A stretch of DNA of 64,000 bases from Chryseomicrobium sp. FSL W7-1435 (GTDB lineage Bacteria > Bacillota > Bacilli > Bacillales_A > Planococcaceae). The notes under the pieces were generated by a model. That model was not told the origin of the DNA. It was given only the letters and a program-made list of their open reading frames with translations, and made no database searches. The translations under genes and the position numbers were made by a program. Shown piece by piece: positions 38,817-49,074 of this stretch. The first letter of the stretch is position 1; each line of letters opens with the position of its first letter. The DNA is taken from positions 1,488,001-1,552,000 of the forward strand of contig NZ_CP151997.1 in NCBI RefSeq assembly GCF_038595005.1, in the 5' to 3' direction.

Positions 38817-39073
38817 ACATCTAACGTGAAATCGAGTTCCGAACGCCAGAAACACACTGCGGAATCCGTCGCACCCGTAAAGGCTGAAGAGCGCCTTCAC
38901 GGGCACGCCGGATTTCCTCGGAGTTTCTAGAATGGCGTTCTCCACATCTAACGCAATCAAGTTCCAGGCGTTAGAAATACATTCGAAAATCAATCGCACA
39001 CACAGAGGCAAAAGCGCCTCTATGCGCACGCTTGATTCCCGAAGCATTTCTAGGCAAACGCCTTCCACATCTA
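38817..39073. repeat. Two tandem ~125-bp nested palindromes in the hisS leader
   Basis: Boundary word ACATCTA occurs at 38817, 38944 and 39067, delimiting two units of about 127 and 123 bp. Each has an outer stem (GAACGCC / GGCGTTC in copy 1; AGGCGTT / AACGCCT in copy 2). Next comes GAAAC/GTTTC (GAAAT/ATTTC in copy 2), and an inner stem ending in AAGGC / GCGCCT (AGAGGC / GCGCCTCT in copy 2). Stems co-vary between copies, so structure is conserved more than sequence. Confidence 0.8.
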
Positions 39074-39093
39074 CTATTAAGGAGGACAATAAA

Positions 39094-40377
39094 ATGATCA
39101 AAGTACCTAGAGGGACACAAGACATCTTGCCAGAACAGTCGTTCAAGTGGCAAACTGTTGAATCCATCATTCGTGATACATGTAACGTCTACCAATACAA
39201 AGAAATCCGGACACCGATTTTCGAACACACGGAATTGTTCACTAGAGGTGTAGGTGATACGACGGACATCGTGCAAAAAGAAATGTACACGTTTCAAGAC
39301 CGTGGTGAGCGTTCTTTGACACTTCGTCCAGAAGGAACTGCTTCAACTGTACGAGCGTACGTCGAACACAAACTTTTCGGTCTGCCGGATCAACCTGTAA
39401 AACTTTATTACATGGGACCTATGTTCCGTTACGAGCGTCAGCAAGCTGGTCGTTATCGTCAATTCGTTCAATTTGGCATTGAAGCCATCGGGAGCGCAGA
39501 CTCTGCAGTTGATGCTGAAGTAATCGCGCTTGCTATGGATGTTTATAAAAAGGCAGGACTTAAAAATCTCAAACTTGTACTCAACTCTTTGGGAGACACT
39601 GAAAGTCGAACGGCTCACAAAGAAGCACTAGTTGCACACTTTTCGCCGAGAATTGATGAATTTTGTGGGGATTGCCAGAAGCGACTTGAAAAAAATCCAT
39701 TGCGTATTTTAGATTGTAAAAAGGACCGAGACCATGAGTTGATGGGCACTGCGCCGAAACTTACGGATTATCTGAATGAAGAATCAGCTAGTTATTTTGA
39801 GCGCGTCAAAGCGTATCTAGATGCACTGGATATTCCTTATGAATTAGATCCAAATTTAGTACGTGGATTAGATTATTACAACCACACAGCATTTGAAATC
39901 ATGAGTACAGCTAGCGGTTTTGGTGCCATCACGACTCTAGCGGGTGGTGGTCGTTACAACGGCTTAGTTGAAGATTTAGGCGGACCGTCATCTCCTGGTA
40001 TTGGATTCGCAATGAGTATTGAGCGATTGCTCCTTGCGCTTGAAGCTGAAGGAGTGACACTTGAAGATTCATCTGCAAGTGACGCGTATGTCATTGCTCT
40101 CGGAGATTCTCCGAAACTTGAGGCAATGCGAATCGTGAAAAACCTTCGGGATGAAGGCATTAGTGCCGAGATGGATTATGCAGATCGCAAATTGAAAGCA
40201 CAAATGAAATCTGCAGACCGCAAAAAAGCCAAGTTTGTTTTGATTTTAGGTGAAGATGAACTTTCGAACCAAACTATCCAAATCAAAGAAATGGCAACAG
40301 GGGAGCAAAAGCTCGTTGGATTGTCAGAGACGGTTTCATATATGCAACAAAAGATGAACAAGGAGGAATCACGATGA
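39094..40377 (+). CDS. hisS: Histidyl-tRNA synthetase
   Basis: Class II synthetase, 427 aa. Motif 1 is in [12 protein letters not shown], motif 2 in [19 protein letters not shown], motif 3 in [12 protein letters not shown], plus [15 protein letters not shown]. The C-terminal anticodon-binding domain is about residues 330-420. ATG 39094 follows AAGGAGG. The frame runs upstream through the palindromes but is not coding there. It overlaps aspS by four bases; both are under the T-box. Confidence 0.98.
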   Translation: MIKVPRGTQDILPEQSFKWQTVESIIRDTCNVYQYKEIRTPIFEHTELFTRGVGDTTDIVQKEMYTFQDRGERSLTLRPEGTASTVRAYVEHKLFGLPDQPVKLYYMGPMFRYERQQAGRYRQFVQFGIEAIGSADSAVDAEVIALAMDVYKKAGLKNLKLVLNSLGDTESRTAHKEALVAHFSPRIDEFCGDCQKRLEKNPLRILDCKKDRDHELMGTAPKLTDYLNEESASYFERVKAYLDALDIPYELDPNLVRGLDYYNHTAFEIMSTASGFGAITTLAGGGRYNGLVEDLGGPSSPGIGFAMSIERLLLALEAEGVTLEDSSASDAYVIALGDSPKLEAMRIVKNLRDEGISAEMDYADRKLKAQMKSADRKKAKFVLILGEDELSNQTIQIKEMATGEQKLVGLSETVSYMQQKMNKEESR

Positions 40378-42146
40378 AACGAACGCATGAATGTGGGAAA
40401 GTAGAAAAACAAGCCATCGGACAACAGGTGGAATTAATAGGATGGGTACAAAAACGTCGTGATTTAGGTGGACTTATTTTCGTAGATTTACGTGATCGCA
40501 CAGGAATCGTTCAGGTCGTCTTCAATCCTGATTTTTCGCAAGAAGCTATCATCAAAGCTGAAAAACTGCGCAGCGAGTTCTTAATTACTGTAAAAGGTAC
40601 AGTCGTAGCTCGTGACGAAAGACAAATCAATAAGAACATGGAAACTGGAGAAGTGGAAGTCCAAGTGACGGAGCTCGAAGTGATCAACGAAGCTAAGACA
40701 CCTCCTTTCGCAATTGAAAATCAAACGGATGTGAATGAAGACGTTCGCTTAAAACATCGCTACTTGGACCTGCGTCGTCCGGTTATGTACGACACGTTCA
40801 AAATGCGTTCGGATATCACTAAGACGGTTCGTAATTTCTTAGCTGACGAAGACTTCTTAGAAGTTGAGACACCAATTTTAACGAAATCAACTCCAGAAGG
40901 AGCGCGTGATTATTTAGTTCCTAGCCGTGTTCATGAAGGTGAATTTTACGCCTTGCCGCAATCTCCGCAACTATTCAAACAAATGTTGATGGTTTCAGGA
41001 TTTGAGCGTTACTTCCAAATCGCACGTTGTTTCCGTGATGAAGATTTGCGAGCAGATCGCCAGCCTGAATTTACGCAAATTGACATGGAAATGAGTTTTA
41101 TGTCAATGGATGAAATCATTGAATTGAACGAGCGTCTAATGAAGCAAGTCATGAAAGACGTGAAGGGAATCGATGTGACCACACCATTCCAACGTATGGA
41201 CTACCAAGAAGCTATGGCACGTTTTGGTTCAGATAAGCCGGATGTACGCTTTGGACTAGAATTGCAAGATCTAGAAGCGATTGCAAAAGACTCAGAGTTT
41301 GGCGTCTTTAAAAATGCAATTGCTGGTGGTGGACAAGTGAAAGGGATTGCGGTTAAAGGTGCAGCCGCAGACTACTCACGTAAAGATATTGATGCTCTTG
41401 GTGAATTTGCTGCACGTTACGGAGCAAAAGGACTTGCTTGGTTGAAAGTTGAAGAAGATGGCGTGAAAGGCCCTATTGCTAAATTCTTCCCAGAGGAAAA
41501 AGGCACTGCGCTAATTGAGGCGATGCAAGCAGAAGCTGGTGACTTATTGCTATTTGTTGCAGATAAATCGAACGTCATAGCTGACGCACTTGGCGCACTG
41601 CGTATGAAGTTTGGAAAAGAACGTAACTTGATTGACCATTCTCAGTTTGCTTTTTTATGGGTCATCAACTGGCCGTTATTTGAATACGATGCTGAATTAG
41701 GTCGCTATTTCGCAGCTCACCATCCATTCACTCGCCCGTTTGACGAAGATGCTGACAAACTAGAGACTGACCCTGCTTCAGTTCGTGCACAGGCATATGA
41801 TCTTGTGTTAAATGGTTTTGAGTTAGGTGGCGGTTCTCTTCGAATTTACGAGCGTGAGATGCAAGAAAAGATGTTCCGCACACTTGGCTTTAGTGACGAG
41901 GAAGCTAAAGAGCAATTTGGTTTCTTACTCGAAGCCTTTGAGTACGGCACACCTCCACACGGTGGCGTTGCATTCGGTCTAGACCGATTGGTTATGTTAC
42001 TCGCAGGACGGACAAATCTACGCGATACGATTGCGTTCCCTAAAACAGCTAGCGCAAGCTGCGTATTAACGGATGCACCGAGTCCTGTTTCCGAAAGCCA
42101 ATTAAAAGATTTACATGTTTCGGTTATATCACAGAATACTCAGTGA
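40374..42146 (+). CDS. aspS: Aspartyl-tRNA synthetase
   Basis: Class II synthetase of the bacterial type, 590 aa. N-terminal OB anticodon domain ([26 protein letters not shown]), motif 2 [18 protein letters not shown], the inserted GAD domain (about 290-420), and motif 3 [13 protein letters not shown]. The start overlaps hisS (ATGA). The order hisS-aspS-6S RNA is conserved with B. subtilis. Confidence 0.98.
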   Translation: MKRTHECGKVEKQAIGQQVELIGWVQKRRDLGGLIFVDLRDRTGIVQVVFNPDFSQEAIIKAEKLRSEFLITVKGTVVARDERQINKNMETGEVEVQVTELEVINEAKTPPFAIENQTDVNEDVRLKHRYLDLRRPVMYDTFKMRSDITKTVRNFLADEDFLEVETPILTKSTPEGARDYLVPSRVHEGEFYALPQSPQLFKQMLMVSGFERYFQIARCFRDEDLRADRQPEFTQIDMEMSFMSMDEIIELNERLMKQVMKDVKGIDVTTPFQRMDYQEAMARFGSDKPDVRFGLELQDLEAIAKDSEFGVFKNAIAGGGQVKGIAVKGAAADYSRKDIDALGEFAARYGAKGLAWLKVEEDGVKGPIAKFFPEEKGTALIEAMQAEAGDLLLFVADKSNVIADALGALRMKFGKERNLIDHSQFAFLWVINWPLFEYDAELGRYFAAHHPFTRPFDEDADKLETDPASVRAQAYDLVLNGFELGGGSLRIYEREMQEKMFRTLGFSDEEAKEQFGFLLEAFEYGTPPHGGVAFGLDRLVMLLAGRTNLRDTIAFPKTASASCVLTDAPSPVSESQLKDLHVSVISQNTQ

Positions 42147-42163
42147 ATAATTTTTCCTAACAG

Positions 42164-42192
42164 TTGCACATCTAAAAATGATGTGCTACTAT
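42164..42192 (+). promoter_or_regulatory. Promoter of 6S RNA
   Basis: TTGCAC (42164-42169), 17-base spacer, TACTAT (42187-42192) with a TGC extended -10; predicted start matches the 5' end of the 6S closing stem. Confidence 0.7.
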
Positions 42193-42201
42193 AACGGTAA
42201 T

Positions 42202-42389
42202 ACGAATCCTGATGTGTTCGTGACTTGTTAATCGATTTTGACCGAACATATTATCGTCGGGAGTCTAACTTTCATTATTAAGATCATGCCACTCCGGTGG
42301 ACGTATCGGCGTAGTGAAGAGGACACCCACCTGCTAAGTGCGGGTTCAAAACGATAGCACTACAGAGACGGCACGATTGGGATTCGTCT
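42202..42389 (+). ncRNA. bsrA: 6S RNA (6S-1/BsrA type)
   Basis: A ~188-nt RNA closed by ACGAATCC (42202-42209) pairing with GGATTCGT (42380-42387). The 5' segment TCCTGATGTGTTCGTGACTT matches the 6S-1 start, and a long bulged hairpin lies between. It mimics an open promoter and sequesters sigma-A RNA polymerase. Its place directly after aspS and before tcdA is that of B. subtilis bsrA. Confidence 0.88.
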
Positions 42390-42404
42390 TACTTTTTCAA
42401 TTCA

Positions 42405-42433
42405 CCCTTCAGTTTCGGCTGAAGGGTTTTTTA
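42405..42433 (+). terminator. Terminator after 6S RNA
   Basis: CCCTTCAG / CTGAAGGG stem, six-base loop, run of T. Confidence 0.93.
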
Positions 42434-42478
42434 ACGAAATAATTCCGACTAAACAACTAACTTTTGGAGTGAATCTAT

Positions 42479-43255
42479 ATGTTGCATCAATTTTCAAGAA
42501 ACGAATTAGCGATAGGAACAGAGGGTCTCGATCTTTTAAAAAACACGACGGTAGCCATTCTTGGCATCGGTGGGGTAGGATCTTTTGCGGCTGAAGCGTG
42601 TGCGCGGAGTGGGGTCGGCAGAATCATTCTCGTCGACAAAGACAACGTCGACATCACCAATATCAATCGCCAGCTTGTCGCGTATCTATCGACAGTAGGG
42701 AAAAGCAAATCGGCTGTCATGAAAGATCGCATCGCCGACATCAATGCCGACTGTGAAGTCATCGACATGCATATGTTCTATACAGAAGAAACGTATGAGC
42801 AGTTTTTTGATCTAGGAATCGATTATGTAATTGATGCATCCGACACAATCATTTACAAATTGCATCTGATGAAAGAATGCTTAAAGCGCGATATTAAAAT
42901 CATTTCAAGTATGGGTGCGGCAAACAAAATGGACCCTACTCGTTTCCGGATTGCGGATATTTCAAAAACGCACACGGACCCAATTGCAAAAGTGATTCGT
43001 ACTAAATTAAGAAAAGAAGGCATCCATAAAGGGATTCCGGTCATTTTCTCGGATGAGAGTCCTATTGTAGTGCGTCAAGATGTCGTGAAAACTGTAGGGA
43101 AGCCAGAAGCAGAAATTCGGAAGGCTAAATTGCCACCAAGTTCAAATGCATTTGTACCTTCAGCAGCAGGTCTAATTGCGGCTAGTTGGGTCATTCGTGA
43201 CATTCTAGAGCCGGTTGAAATTCAGACGGTTATGGATGTAAAATCGAAGAAGTAA
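42479..43255 (+). CDS. tcdA: tRNA threonylcarbamoyladenosine dehydratase
   Basis: E1-like enzyme that cyclises t6A37 to ct6A in tRNA. It is 258 aa with the nucleotide-binding GIGGVGSFAAEACARSG (near residue 26), DKDNVDITNINRQ, and SMGAANKMDPTRFRIADISKTHTDP typical of the TcdA/YgdL/YrvM family. No SD better than TTTGGAGTGAAT precedes ATG 42479. Single-gene unit with its own terminator. Confidence 0.94.
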   Translation: MLHQFSRNELAIGTEGLDLLKNTTVAILGIGGVGSFAAEACARSGVGRIILVDKDNVDITNINRQLVAYLSTVGKSKSAVMKDRIADINADCEVIDMHMFYTEETYEQFFDLGIDYVIDASDTIIYKLHLMKECLKRDIKIISSMGAANKMDPTRFRIADISKTHTDPIAKVIRTKLRKEGIHKGIPVIFSDESPIVVRQDVVKTVGKPEAEIRKAKLPPSSNAFVPSAAGLIAASWVIRDILEPVEIQTVMDVKSKK

Positions 43256-43260
43256 GCAGG

Positions 43261-43287
43261 AGTCAGCCTTTGTGGTTGGCTTTTTTC
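43261..43287 (+). terminator. Terminator after tcdA
   Basis: AGTCAGCC / GGTTGGCT stem (two wobble pairs) with six T. Confidence 0.85.
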
Positions 43288-43340
43288 ATTGCTGACGCTG
43301 ATTTATATAGTGTTAGCTTTCAAGTACAGGTTAATGAAAG

Positions 43341-43490
43341 TTGAAATCCTTCCAACCAGAACGCCATTTCCTAGGTGAGTTTCTGCGAGCCTCCCCACGT
43401 CAGCCGAAAGAACAGCACTTTCGGATGCGTTGCCGGGTCTCGGTAAAACTCAGCTGGCCTGGGAAATGGCAACCTGGATTACAGGATTTC
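43341..43490. repeat. Nested palindromic intergenic element (GCCATTTCC...GGAAATGGC)
   Basis: Outer arms GAAATCC / GGATTTC; then GCCATTTCCTAGG (about 43362) / CCTGGGAAATGGC (about 43458); then TGAGTTT / AAACTCA; a core hairpin CCGAAAG / CTTTCGG. The 150-bp element is non-coding, just after tcdA and directly before array C. It resembles GC-rich palindromes scattered in Bacillales genomes. Confidence 0.75.
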
Positions 43491-43524
43491 AAATCGATTG
43501 AGGTATTGGATTTAAAATTTTATG

Positions 43525-43765
43525 GGCGGAGAAATATTGTGATGAGCGATAAATCAGTTCTGATGAGCGATAAATTGCTTGTGATGAAGGATTAAACCGT
43601 TCTGATGATCGTGTAAAATCGTGATGAGCGATAATTCGAATCTGATGAGCGATAATTCGAATCTGATGAGCGATAAACTGGTTGTGATGAAGGATTCCAC
43701 CGTTCTGATGATCGAATATAACTTTGATAGCGAGAAGACAGCTTCGATGTTCGCCAAATTAGACT
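43525..43765 (+). repeat. 21-bp periodic array, locus C (11 units)
   Basis: GGCGGAG (43525-43531, as at locus B), then units starting GATGA/GATAG/GATGT at 43541, 43562, 43583, 43604, 43623, 43644, 43665, 43686, 43707, 43726 and 43746. Spacing is 21 bp except three steps of 19-20. The core is about GATGAGCGATAA-TCG-nTCT. Units 5 and 6 are identical; units 2-4 resemble 7-9, pointing to block duplication. It lies between convergent tcdA and rarA. Confidence 0.88.
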
Positions 43766-43783
43766 AAACTACTTTAAATGGTC

Positions 43784-43805
43784 AAGATCTTACTAGTAAG
43801 GTCTT
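43784..43805. repeat. 22-bp near-perfect palindrome
   Basis: AAGATCTTACT / AGTAAGGTCTT, self-complementary except one base pair. It may be a hairpin or a dimeric-protein site; no neighbour identifies a regulator. Confidence 0.5.
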
Positions 43806-43828
43806 TAAGTAATAAAGAATTGGTCTGT

Positions 43829-43936
43829 AAAGTAGCAATGTTCAGCAATCTCGCTTACCCATACGGTGAATGTCCACGCAAGTAATCAGGCCTTGCGTTA
43901 GCACAGCCTGCCACCTACTGGTCAAGTTCTAAGAAA
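43829..43936. repeat. Palindromic element with ACGCAAG/CTTGCGT core
   Basis: Nested arms AGTAG / CTACT, GGTG / CACC and ACGCAAG / CTTGCGT enclose a 9-base loop. It is non-coding and built like the other intergenic palindromes, but with different sequence. Confidence 0.5.
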
Positions 43937-44108
43937 ATGATTCTATATACATTCGAATAGAGGCAGAGCCGACTCACAATCATTGCGAGTCACCACTTCC
44001 TGAAAAAAAGAACTTCAACCAGCAAGATGCAACTGGAGAAGCTTGTGTGAGCTCGAACTAAAAAGATTCGCGCCGAGGCCCGCTCTAAAAGAGCGGGCCA
44101 CGGTCCTT
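43937..44108. other. Hairpin-rich non-coding stretch, possible small RNA end
   Basis: Contains GACTCACAATCATTGCGAGTC-like palindrome arms (about 43974-43994), a CTTC-ACCAG / CTGG-GAAG hairpin (about 44012-44041), and a strong stem GGCCCGCTC / GAGCGGGCC (44077-44099) followed by T-rich sequence. The last could terminate a plus-strand transcript. No convincing promoter or known RNA family was recognised. Confidence 0.4.
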
Positions 44109-44248
44109 TTCGTTCTTAATTTGAACTTAAAAACAAGCTTCGGAAGATGCGTCAGCATTAGTAGAAGTTCATGACTGGATTCTATTCGTTCTTAATTTGA
44201 ACTTAAAAACAAGTTTCGTATGTTACACCTGGATTAGAAGAAGTTCGT
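44109..44248. repeat. Direct ~76-bp duplication downstream of rarA
   Basis: The word TTCGTTCTTAATTTGAACTT starts at 44109 and again at 44185, and both continue as TAAAAACAAG. The following bases are also alike (GTAGAAGTTCATG versus GAAGAAGTTCGTG). Each copy contains a TTAA...TTAA inverted repeat. The rest up to 44268 shows nothing more, and I see no clear rarA terminator. Confidence 0.75.
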
Positions 44249-44268
44249 GTTTTATTTCTTTTCATTAC

Positions 44269-45555
44269 TTATTTCTTCTTAAAACTCTCAAGCTTCCGAT
44301 AAATAGAAGCCAACCGCTTTTCCTCACCGGCATCAATCGGCTCATAATACTTTGTGCCCTTGAGGGAATCAGGAAGATAGCTTTGATCTACCCAGCCGCC
44401 GAAAGAACCAATTTTCGTATCGTGCGGATACTGGTAACCAACATGGCCAAGTTTTGCAGCCCCAGCGTAATGAGCATCTCGAAGATGGGACGGGATGTCT
44501 CCCGTTTTTCCAGCATGAATACTGGCAATCGCTTGGTCGAGAGCAACGTACGCAGAATTGGATTTTTCAGATAGGCAGAGCAGTACAACCGCATTCGCTA
44601 GTGGAATACGTGCTTCGGGAAGTCCAAGTCTCTCTGCCGATTGAATCGCTGCTAACACTTGAGGGCCGACGCTTGGATTGGCAAGTCCAATGTCCTCATA
44701 AGCAATAACAAGAAGTCGTCTTGATAATGCTACGAGGTCACCACTTTCCAGTAAATGAGCGGTGTAGTAAAGAGCTGCATCCGTGTCGCTGCCTCTAATG
44801 GACTTTTGTAGAGCCGACAACAAATTGTAAAAGTGACTCCCTTTTTTATCTCCAAAAACGCCAATTCGCGATACAAGCTGTTGAACCAGTGCATCTTCAA
44901 CCATGATTTGACCGTTCTCTTCATCTGACGCTTCGACAATTGACTCAAGTAGAGTGAGTGCTTTTCTGGCATCTCCATTAGACGCATTGGCCATCAATGC
45001 CAACTGTTCATCCGTAATCGCAATAGAGAGCTTTCCTAAGCCGCGTTCTTCATCATGCAGAGCACGATGAAGCAGTTGTTCCATATCGTCCTGCTCAATC
45101 CGCTTCAACTGCTTGATTTCTCCACAGCGGGATCGAATGGCAGGATTGACATCGTGATAAGGATTTTCGGTTGTTGCACCAATCAATACGATCGAGCCAT
45201 TTTCGACGTGAGGGAGAAGTGTATCTTGTTGAAGTTTATTAAAGCGGTGAATTTCATCTAAGAACAACAACACTTTCCCTGTTAATCGTGATTCCTTTAC
45301 GACATCTTCAATATCTTTTTTACCAGAAGTTGTGGCGTTTAATGCAATGAATGGTAAGTCTGAAGAGCCTGCGATGGCATAAGCCAGAGACGTCTTGCCA
45401 ATACCGGGTTCTCCGTACAACAGCATGGAGGGTACATGACCATTTCGAATCATTTGATACAAGCCGGTAGTTGGACCGATTGTTTCTTGTTGCCCGACAA
45501 CTTCTTCTAGTTTGCGCGGTCGCATCCGATATGCGAGTGGTTCTCCATTTGGCAT
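44269..45555 (-). CDS. rarA: Replication-associated recombination ATPase RarA
   Basis: AAA+ ATPase (MgsA/YrvN) acting at stalled forks. It is 428 aa: Walker A GEPGIGKTS (near residue 47), Walker B LFLDEIHRF, sensor 1 GATTENPYHDVNPAIRSR. The C-terminal MgsA tetramerisation domain includes KGTKYYEP and GSFGGWVDQSYLP. ATG 45555 follows AAGGAGGG on the minus strand. Divergent from cymR. Confidence 0.96.
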   Translation of the reverse strand: MPNGEPLAYRMRPRKLEEVVGQQETIGPTTGLYQMIRNGHVPSMLLYGEPGIGKTSLAYAIAGSSDLPFIALNATTSGKKDIEDVVKESRLTGKVLLFLDEIHRFNKLQQDTLLPHVENGSIVLIGATTENPYHDVNPAIRSRCGEIKQLKRIEQDDMEQLLHRALHDEERGLGKLSIAITDEQLALMANASNGDARKALTLLESIVEASDEENGQIMVEDALVQQLVSRIGVFGDKKGSHFYNLLSALQKSIRGSDTDAALYYTAHLLESGDLVALSRRLLVIAYEDIGLANPSVGPQVLAAIQSAERLGLPEARIPLANAVVLLCLSEKSNSAYVALDQAIASIHAGKTGDIPSHLRDAHYAGAAKLGHVGYQYPHDTKIGSFGGWVDQSYLPDSLKGTKYYEPIDAGEEKRLASIYRKLESFKKK

Positions 45556-45690
45556 AATAAGCCCTCCTTAATCGAACATCTGTACTTTTTAGTGTACCAG
45601 ACACAGCAGGTCATTTCATCGAATATCCCTTTGTAAATATGCTATACTTGTAGCGGAAAAGTTTAACTCATGAACGGACGGTGTAGTGAG

Positions 45691-46113
45691 ATGAAAATCT
45701 CGACAAAAGGCCGCTATGGTCTCACAATAATGATTGAATTAGCAAAAAATGAAGGCGAAAAGCCTCTTTCTCTGCGACAAATCGCAGCAGATAATGATTT
45801 GTCTGAAGCTTATCTTGAACAAATTGTCTCCCCACTTCGAAACTCGGGTCTTGTGAAGAGTGTTCGTGGTGCTTATGGAGGTTACAAACTTGCGAGACCT
45901 TCTGAAGAAATAACAGCAGGTGACGTGATTCGTGTATTAGAGGGACCAATTCAGCCTGTTGAGGGCATTGAAGATGAAGCGCCAGCGCAACGAGAATTAT
46001 GGATTCGCATTCGTGATGCGGTGAAGAATGTATTGGATACAACAACTATTCGTGACTTAGCAGATCACTCAGAAGATCCATTTACGTCAGATGCTTACAT
46101 GTTTTATATTTAG
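45691..46113 (+). CDS. cymR: Rrf2-family cysteine metabolism repressor CymR
   Basis: Rrf2-type winged HTH regulator; B. subtilis CymR binds CysK and represses cysteine and sulfur genes. It is 140 aa, starting MKISTKGRYGLTIMIELA. The wing/helix LRNSGLVKSVRGAYGGYKLARP is present. There is no Fe-S cysteine triad in the C-terminal part, so it is not IscR. ATG 45691; upstream SD is weak (GTGAG). TATACT at 45643-45648 may be its -10. Eleven bases before iscS. Confidence 0.92.
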   Translation: MKISTKGRYGLTIMIELAKNEGEKPLSLRQIAADNDLSEAYLEQIVSPLRNSGLVKSVRGAYGGYKLARPSEEITAGDVIRVLEGPIQPVEGIEDEAPAQRELWIRIRDAVKNVLDTTTIRDLADHSEDPFTSDAYMFYI

Positions 46114-46124
46114 GAGATGTAGAT

Positions 46125-48394
<2,270 letters not shown>

Positions 48395-48398
48395 GATA

Positions 48399-49058
48399 AT
48401 GATGAATTGGAATGAAACAGGCATCCATGCGATGCATACAGGTGACTATGAAGACGCGGCTAAATCCTTCACACAAGCGATTGAAGAAGAGCCTGAAAAT
48501 GAAGTAGGGTACATCAACTTCGGTAATCTATTAGCTATCATGAATGATGTGGAACGCTCTGAACGATTTTTTCAAAAAGCGTTAACTTTAAACGATAAGG
48601 CGGCGACTGCTTATTATGGTTTAGCCAATCTTTATTACAATACAGAACGATTTGAAGAGGCAGCTAAACTTTATGAGAGAGCCATTCGCAACAATCTAGA
48701 AGGAGCAGATGGCCACTATATGCTATCTAAGTCTCTTCAAATGACAGACCAATTAAAGTTAGCGTTACCATACGCGCAACGGGCTTATGAATTAGCTGAA
48801 AGTGATGAAGAAATCACACTTCATTATGCCATTCTATTGGCATCAAACGAGCTGTTTGACCAAGCGAAACCATTGCTTGAGGAATTGCTTGAAGCCAATT
48901 CACAGCATGCAGATGCCCATTACAATTTAGGGGTTCTCTATGCACTCACACAAGAAGATCCTGCTCCTGCTTTGAAGCATTTGGATGCAGCACTCGAAAT
49001 AGAACCGAATTATGATCAAGCGCGTTACATGGCAGATATGATTCGATTACGAAACTAA
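48399..49058 (+). CDS. yrrB: TPR-repeat protein YrrB
   Basis: 219 aa composed of about six tetratricopeptide repeats (NFGNLLAIMNDVERSERFFQKAL, YGLANLYYNTERFEEAAKLYERAI, and others). It is a protein-interaction scaffold of unknown partner. Conserved between mnmA and recD2, as in B. subtilis yrrB. Weak SD (GTAGGAT) before ATG 48399. Confidence 0.9.
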   Translation: MMNWNETGIHAMHTGDYEDAAKSFTQAIEEEPENEVGYINFGNLLAIMNDVERSERFFQKALTLNDKAATAYYGLANLYYNTERFEEAAKLYERAIRNNLEGADGHYMLSKSLQMTDQLKLALPYAQRAYELAESDEEITLHYAILLASNELFDQAKPLLEELLEANSQHADAHYNLGVLYALTQEDPAPALKHLDAALEIEPNYDQARYMADMIRLRN

Positions 49059-49074
49059 TACCGGAGGCGATCGG

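Noticed and set aside
38932-39093. N-terminal extension of HisS
   Set aside because: The upstream in-frame codons translate the palindromic repeats; ATG 39094 with AAGGAGG starts at the conserved HisS N-terminus.
43341-43757. Short open frames (84 aa plus strand, 67 aa minus strand) across array C
   Set aside because: They consist of repeat units and palindrome sequence, lack ribosome sites, and show no protein-like composition beyond the 7-codon period.
43525-43765. CRISPR array
   Set aside because: Units have no constant repeat separated by unique spacers; the period is only 21 bp and no cas gene is present.
44077-44099. tRNA or rRNA fragment
   Set aside because: The strong hairpin and flanks do not fit a cloverleaf or any rRNA segment I recognise.
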